This document shows, one piece after another, positions 60,722 to 64,000 of a stretch of DNA of 64,000 nt (positions within the stretch are counted from its first letter, which is position 1; each line of letters starts with the position of its first letter). Source of the stretch: Mikania micrantha (Eukaryota; Streptophyta; Magnoliopsida; Asterales; Asteraceae); contig CM018691.1 of assembly GCA_009363875.1 (NCBI GenBank), positions 36,557,446 through 36,621,445 of the forward strand, given 5' to 3'. The notes under the pieces were generated by a model that saw only the letters and a program-made list of their open reading frames with translations, was not told where the DNA came from and ran no database searches. Position numbers and translations under genes: made by a program.

Positions 60722-63700
60722 TGTCACACCCCTGCGCCGCGTGCGGAATCCACGGCGCGGTGACGTATGAACAGTTGAATCATGCACAAGAATTGGATAA
60801 GAACAACCACAATGGATTACTATGTTTCATAATGTTAAGACAATTGTTTAGTTACAGACAACTATTTACCAAAATAAAGACAACTACAGACCCAAAATAT
60901 AGTTTACAAAATAAGACTTCAAACAAGACAATTAAACAATTAGGATTTAGTGAGTTTCTATTCCATCCTAGCATGTTTCTTCATCTTGTTCTATCTTAGA
61001 ATGGTCTCCTTAGTTGTCTCTGAAAATGCCTTAAACCTGATTACCTGAAACACGTGAAAAGTAACTGTCAACTACAGACGTAGTTGGTGAGAACAATAGG
61101 TTTAACATTTGTAAACATGAGTATATGATATAAGACATAGGTAAGTTAAAGCAACATAAGATTCACACGGATGAGCTGCAACCCAAACTATCATCAAGTA
61201 AGAAAATGAGTGTAAACAGTCCAATCACTGTTCACACAAGAGCCAACATATAATATCAAGTCCCAAACCACGTTTGGAGTTAGATTATGTATAGCAGTTT
61301 TGAAAACCATATGACACCAGACCTGCAGTTAGCTTTTAAAACAAATTTAAAAGCTAACTCCATCCTGGATGAGAACCAATGTGTCCGCTTTCCCTTGTTG
61401 TGATCACCCAGTACTAACGCTAATGAATATGATACTTGATGCTTTTACAAGTTTGTTTACAACAATGGACACCATGTTTTCTGAACCTTACTTTAACCGG
61501 ATGTGTTAATGTCTTATTGAAAACCTAGATTTAATTCCACGAATTAAATCCTTTGTTTATGTAACATGAAATGAATCCCTTGATTTGATTAACACGTTGT
61601 GAACCATTTGATTTGAATACCACAAAATGAACCACTTGATTTGAATACCACAAAATGAACCACTTGATTTGAATACCACAAAATGAACCACTTGATTTGA
61701 ATACCATTATATAGTAACCTTGTGTAACAACAAGGTTTATAACAAAAGGAAGTTTATGAAATTATTTATTTAAAAGTATTTATCCTTTAAAAGAACATTT
61801 GAGTGAACCTGTTATAAAACATTTCAAAGAGTCATTATAAAAATCCTTTTTAGTAATAAGAGTTTAATAGTGAATAATTCCTTTAAAACAGTTGACAATT
61901 TCCTTAAACAGTTGAAGAATCCCTTGGATTCGTAAGATGAACCTGTAATTTTTATGAATACACATAACCTGTGTAATGAAACAAAATTGAAATAGTGGTT
62001 TTGATCACGTGTTCCACCCCAAAACAGTTATAAAACAGTAAAAGAGGGGCTAATGTTCTCACCTGTCTGCAGTAGACTCTGAACTAAAACAGATAGCAAG
62101 TAGCAAACAGGACTTCTAATTGGTTCCTATAACATTGTAATCATACATAAGATATAGGATTTATAATTTTATAGACCTTGATTCATTGATTGACTTGTGT
62201 TCTCTTGAAATTGATTAACACTTGATTACTTGATCTCATGATTATGATTGTTGTGAAATCTTGAAAGTTATGCTTTGAATCAATTGTTTGATCATGGGTC
62301 AATGAAACATATGCAATGTTCCTTTACGCATGAACCTTATGCATAAAATGATAATTGTTCGTGAATTTGAGAACCATTGATTAACCTGTATTGTGATAAA
62401 ATGTTCAATTGTTTTTAAGTCTCGTGATTGTGAATTGACCTTCATGATTATTGTTAAGTTAACACTTAACTCAATCATGATCAATTCTCCCAAATCAAAT
62501 TATGAGCCAACATTGGGCCTTAACCCATAAATTCATGGTGACTTAAACAAAGGTCATGGGCCTATTTAAGATTAAAATGGACCAATTCAATGTGGTGTTG
62601 GGCCAAGGGAGTGATGTTAGCCCAACAACTCGTATATGGCCAATTAGCATACCATTGATAAAGTTGGGCCAATGAGGATCAAAATGGGTCAACCTAAGTC
62701 CATTGGGCTTGTTTTGGCCTATGAGTTTAATGACATTATGATTGGGCCGAATAGAACTTGGGTTGGGCCGAGAGCTATGGGCTGCCAACTTTGGGCAGCG
62801 AACCTCTTTGGGTTTCAGCCTAGGGTTCGGCCCTTATAACCGAAGGGTTCGGTCATGATGAGAGATTTCAGGGTTCGGCCAAAGTATCCAGCATGGTTCG
62901 GCTAAGAGAGTCTGGGGTTCGTCATCATGCAATAACAGGGTTCGTGGACAAGAGAGTCAAGGTTCGTTGGCTATCACCATCAGAAGGGTTCGGTCACAAC
63001 ACTAGGATTTGCTATAGTTCGCGACTAATCCGCAAAGGTTCGTGGCATCGAAAGGGTTCGTTGACTGCATGCTGGCTAGGTGCAGGCTCGTGAGAACCTT
63101 ATGGGTTCGGCTAATTACCCAACGAACCAGAAAGGGTTCATTATGTTCACGAGGGTTCGGCCAGGAAACCCTAATGGGTTCGGTTCCATGACTACCACGA
63201 ACCTGTACACCTGCAACATCTCCTTCGTCGAGCTCAAGCTGTTCCAGGTTGATATACGACTCACAACTGACCCAGAACCCAAAATCGAGTGTGTATAGAG
63301 TGAAATGATGAGAGGGTAACCGGCTAAAGCTTAGATTTCGAACACACACATAAAAACCCTATTTTCGTGATTGTTCAAGCTTCAATACCTCGTTTTTGGC
63401 TGGATGATTATGCGAAATTCTTGTACTTTCGTGTAGAAGATGTCGAGGGCTTCGCGTGGACACCAAGAACACCAAAATCCGTTGAGAAACGAAGAAGATA
63501 CGAACGTTTAAAGTTGGGATTTTTAGAGAGAGGGTAGGTTCGCGAGTTTTAGAGAGAGAAAGGGTTGTTGGCTGAATTAAATGAGAAAAATGACCTTGTT
63601 CAAGGCTTTTATAGCCCGTATGGTATTCGGGTTCGTTTCGATCGCTCGGCTCGCGTTTCCGGCACGTAAAGCATACTTTACGCGATTTTTATTTAAATTA

Positions 63701-64000
63701 AGTGTTAAACTCATTAAAATGATGAGTTTCAAAATTGTAAAAATATAACATAATTAATTTAATTATTTTTACTCTTCGTGCGTTGTCAGATCGTTAAACA
63801 TTCACAATTTCGTGTATACCCGAAATCGCGTACGTTTTCCGATCGTATTAATTATTTAAAGTCGTTTAATCATAATTATAAGTTCAACATTCGTATTATT
63901 ATGGATCGTCACCCATAACTATACTCAGTCTCGCTTACCGATTACGATTTTTGTTGAATTAATTAATTGTTATAATATTCGTCTCGACACTACGCACTAA
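60722..64000 (-). repeat. Gypsy I 5' LTR, truncated by the window end
   Basis: About 3279 bp matching the 3' LTR at roughly 99 percent, uninterrupted where J sits in the other copy (about 63211). TATA-like site at 63604-63616, 28-bp repeats at 61601-61712, splice-donor-like octamer at 62058-62065. Confidence 0.95.

Larger units (their letters stand above)
46836..64000 (-). mobile_element. Gypsy I: near-complete chromovirus (Tekay-like), cut by the window end
   Basis: A minus-strand Ty3/Gypsy element with a 5' LTR at 60722 to beyond the window, an initiator-Met primer site, a 1.66-kb leader, a 1517-codon gag-pol frame, a polypurine tract, and a 3' LTR at 46836-54462 that contains the nested solo LTR J. 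The LTRs differ at roughly 26 positions over 3.27 kb by eye. By comparison with the 3' LTR, about 260 bp of the 5' LTR lie past the window. The chromodomain-like C-terminus and long LTRs suggest the Tekay/Del group. Confidence 0.93.

Overview
This window looks like nuclear DNA of a flowering plant, with the layered, retrotransposon-packed architecture of a large eudicot genome. A composite-family (Asteraceae) host is a guess from the element types, not a demonstration. I found no convincing host gene, rRNA or tRNA gene. Nearly every recognisable coding stretch belongs to an LTR retrotransposon, and every one carries stops, frameshifts or deletions.

Layout. (1) 1-5041: minus-strand Ty1/Copia element A, with reverse transcriptase at the window edge, then integrase, protease, gag remnant and 5' LTR. 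(2) 5042-6770: plus-strand Copia B fragment. (3) 6771-9014: plus-strand Copia C fragment. (4) 9015-12600: 3' LTR and non-coding interior of minus-strand Copia D. (5) 12601-32846: minus-strand Ty3/Gypsy element E (chromovirus/Tekay-like, gag remnant only). Its left LTR is split by (6) 12630-25948, a complete plus-strand Athila-type Gypsy element F. F is 13.3 kb with 1176-bp LTRs, a tRNA-Asp primer site, gag-pol, an env-position ORF and an exact 5-bp target duplication. (7) 32847-39624: plus-strand chromovirus G, lacking its 5' part, with a 3.2-kb 3' LTR. (8) 39625-41215: LTR-like fragment with a degenerate tandem array of about 155 bp. (9) 41216-44133: 3' end and LTR of a second Athila-like element H. 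(10) 44140-44711: LTR fragment related to Copia A. (11) 45533-46686: three long foldback (MITE-like) elements amid TA-rich microsatellites. (12) 46836 to beyond the window end: minus-strand chromovirus I, nearly complete, with about 3.5-kb LTRs. A 4093-bp solo LTR (J) sits inside its 3' LTR with an exact 5-bp target duplication.

Insertion order follows from the nesting: F is younger than E, and J is younger than I. The two LTRs of F differ at about 15 of 1176 positions, and those of I at about 26 of roughly 3.27 kb (hand counts), so both are fairly recent. I is the least damaged chromovirus: one gag-pol frame with two nonsense codons and an altered protease active site. F has one pol frameshift and several nonsense codons.

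The most interesting signals are non-coding. In F they are a 13-nt polypurine-tract sequence repeated exactly at two internal sites around the env-position ORF, pairs of palindromes in the LTRs and in the pol/env spacer, and a candidate intron just before the env-position ATG. In the chromoviruses they are small motifs conserved between otherwise diverged LTRs: a stem-loop, a splice-donor-like octamer, a palindrome beside the polypurine tract, and a TATA-containing module repeated in the leader.
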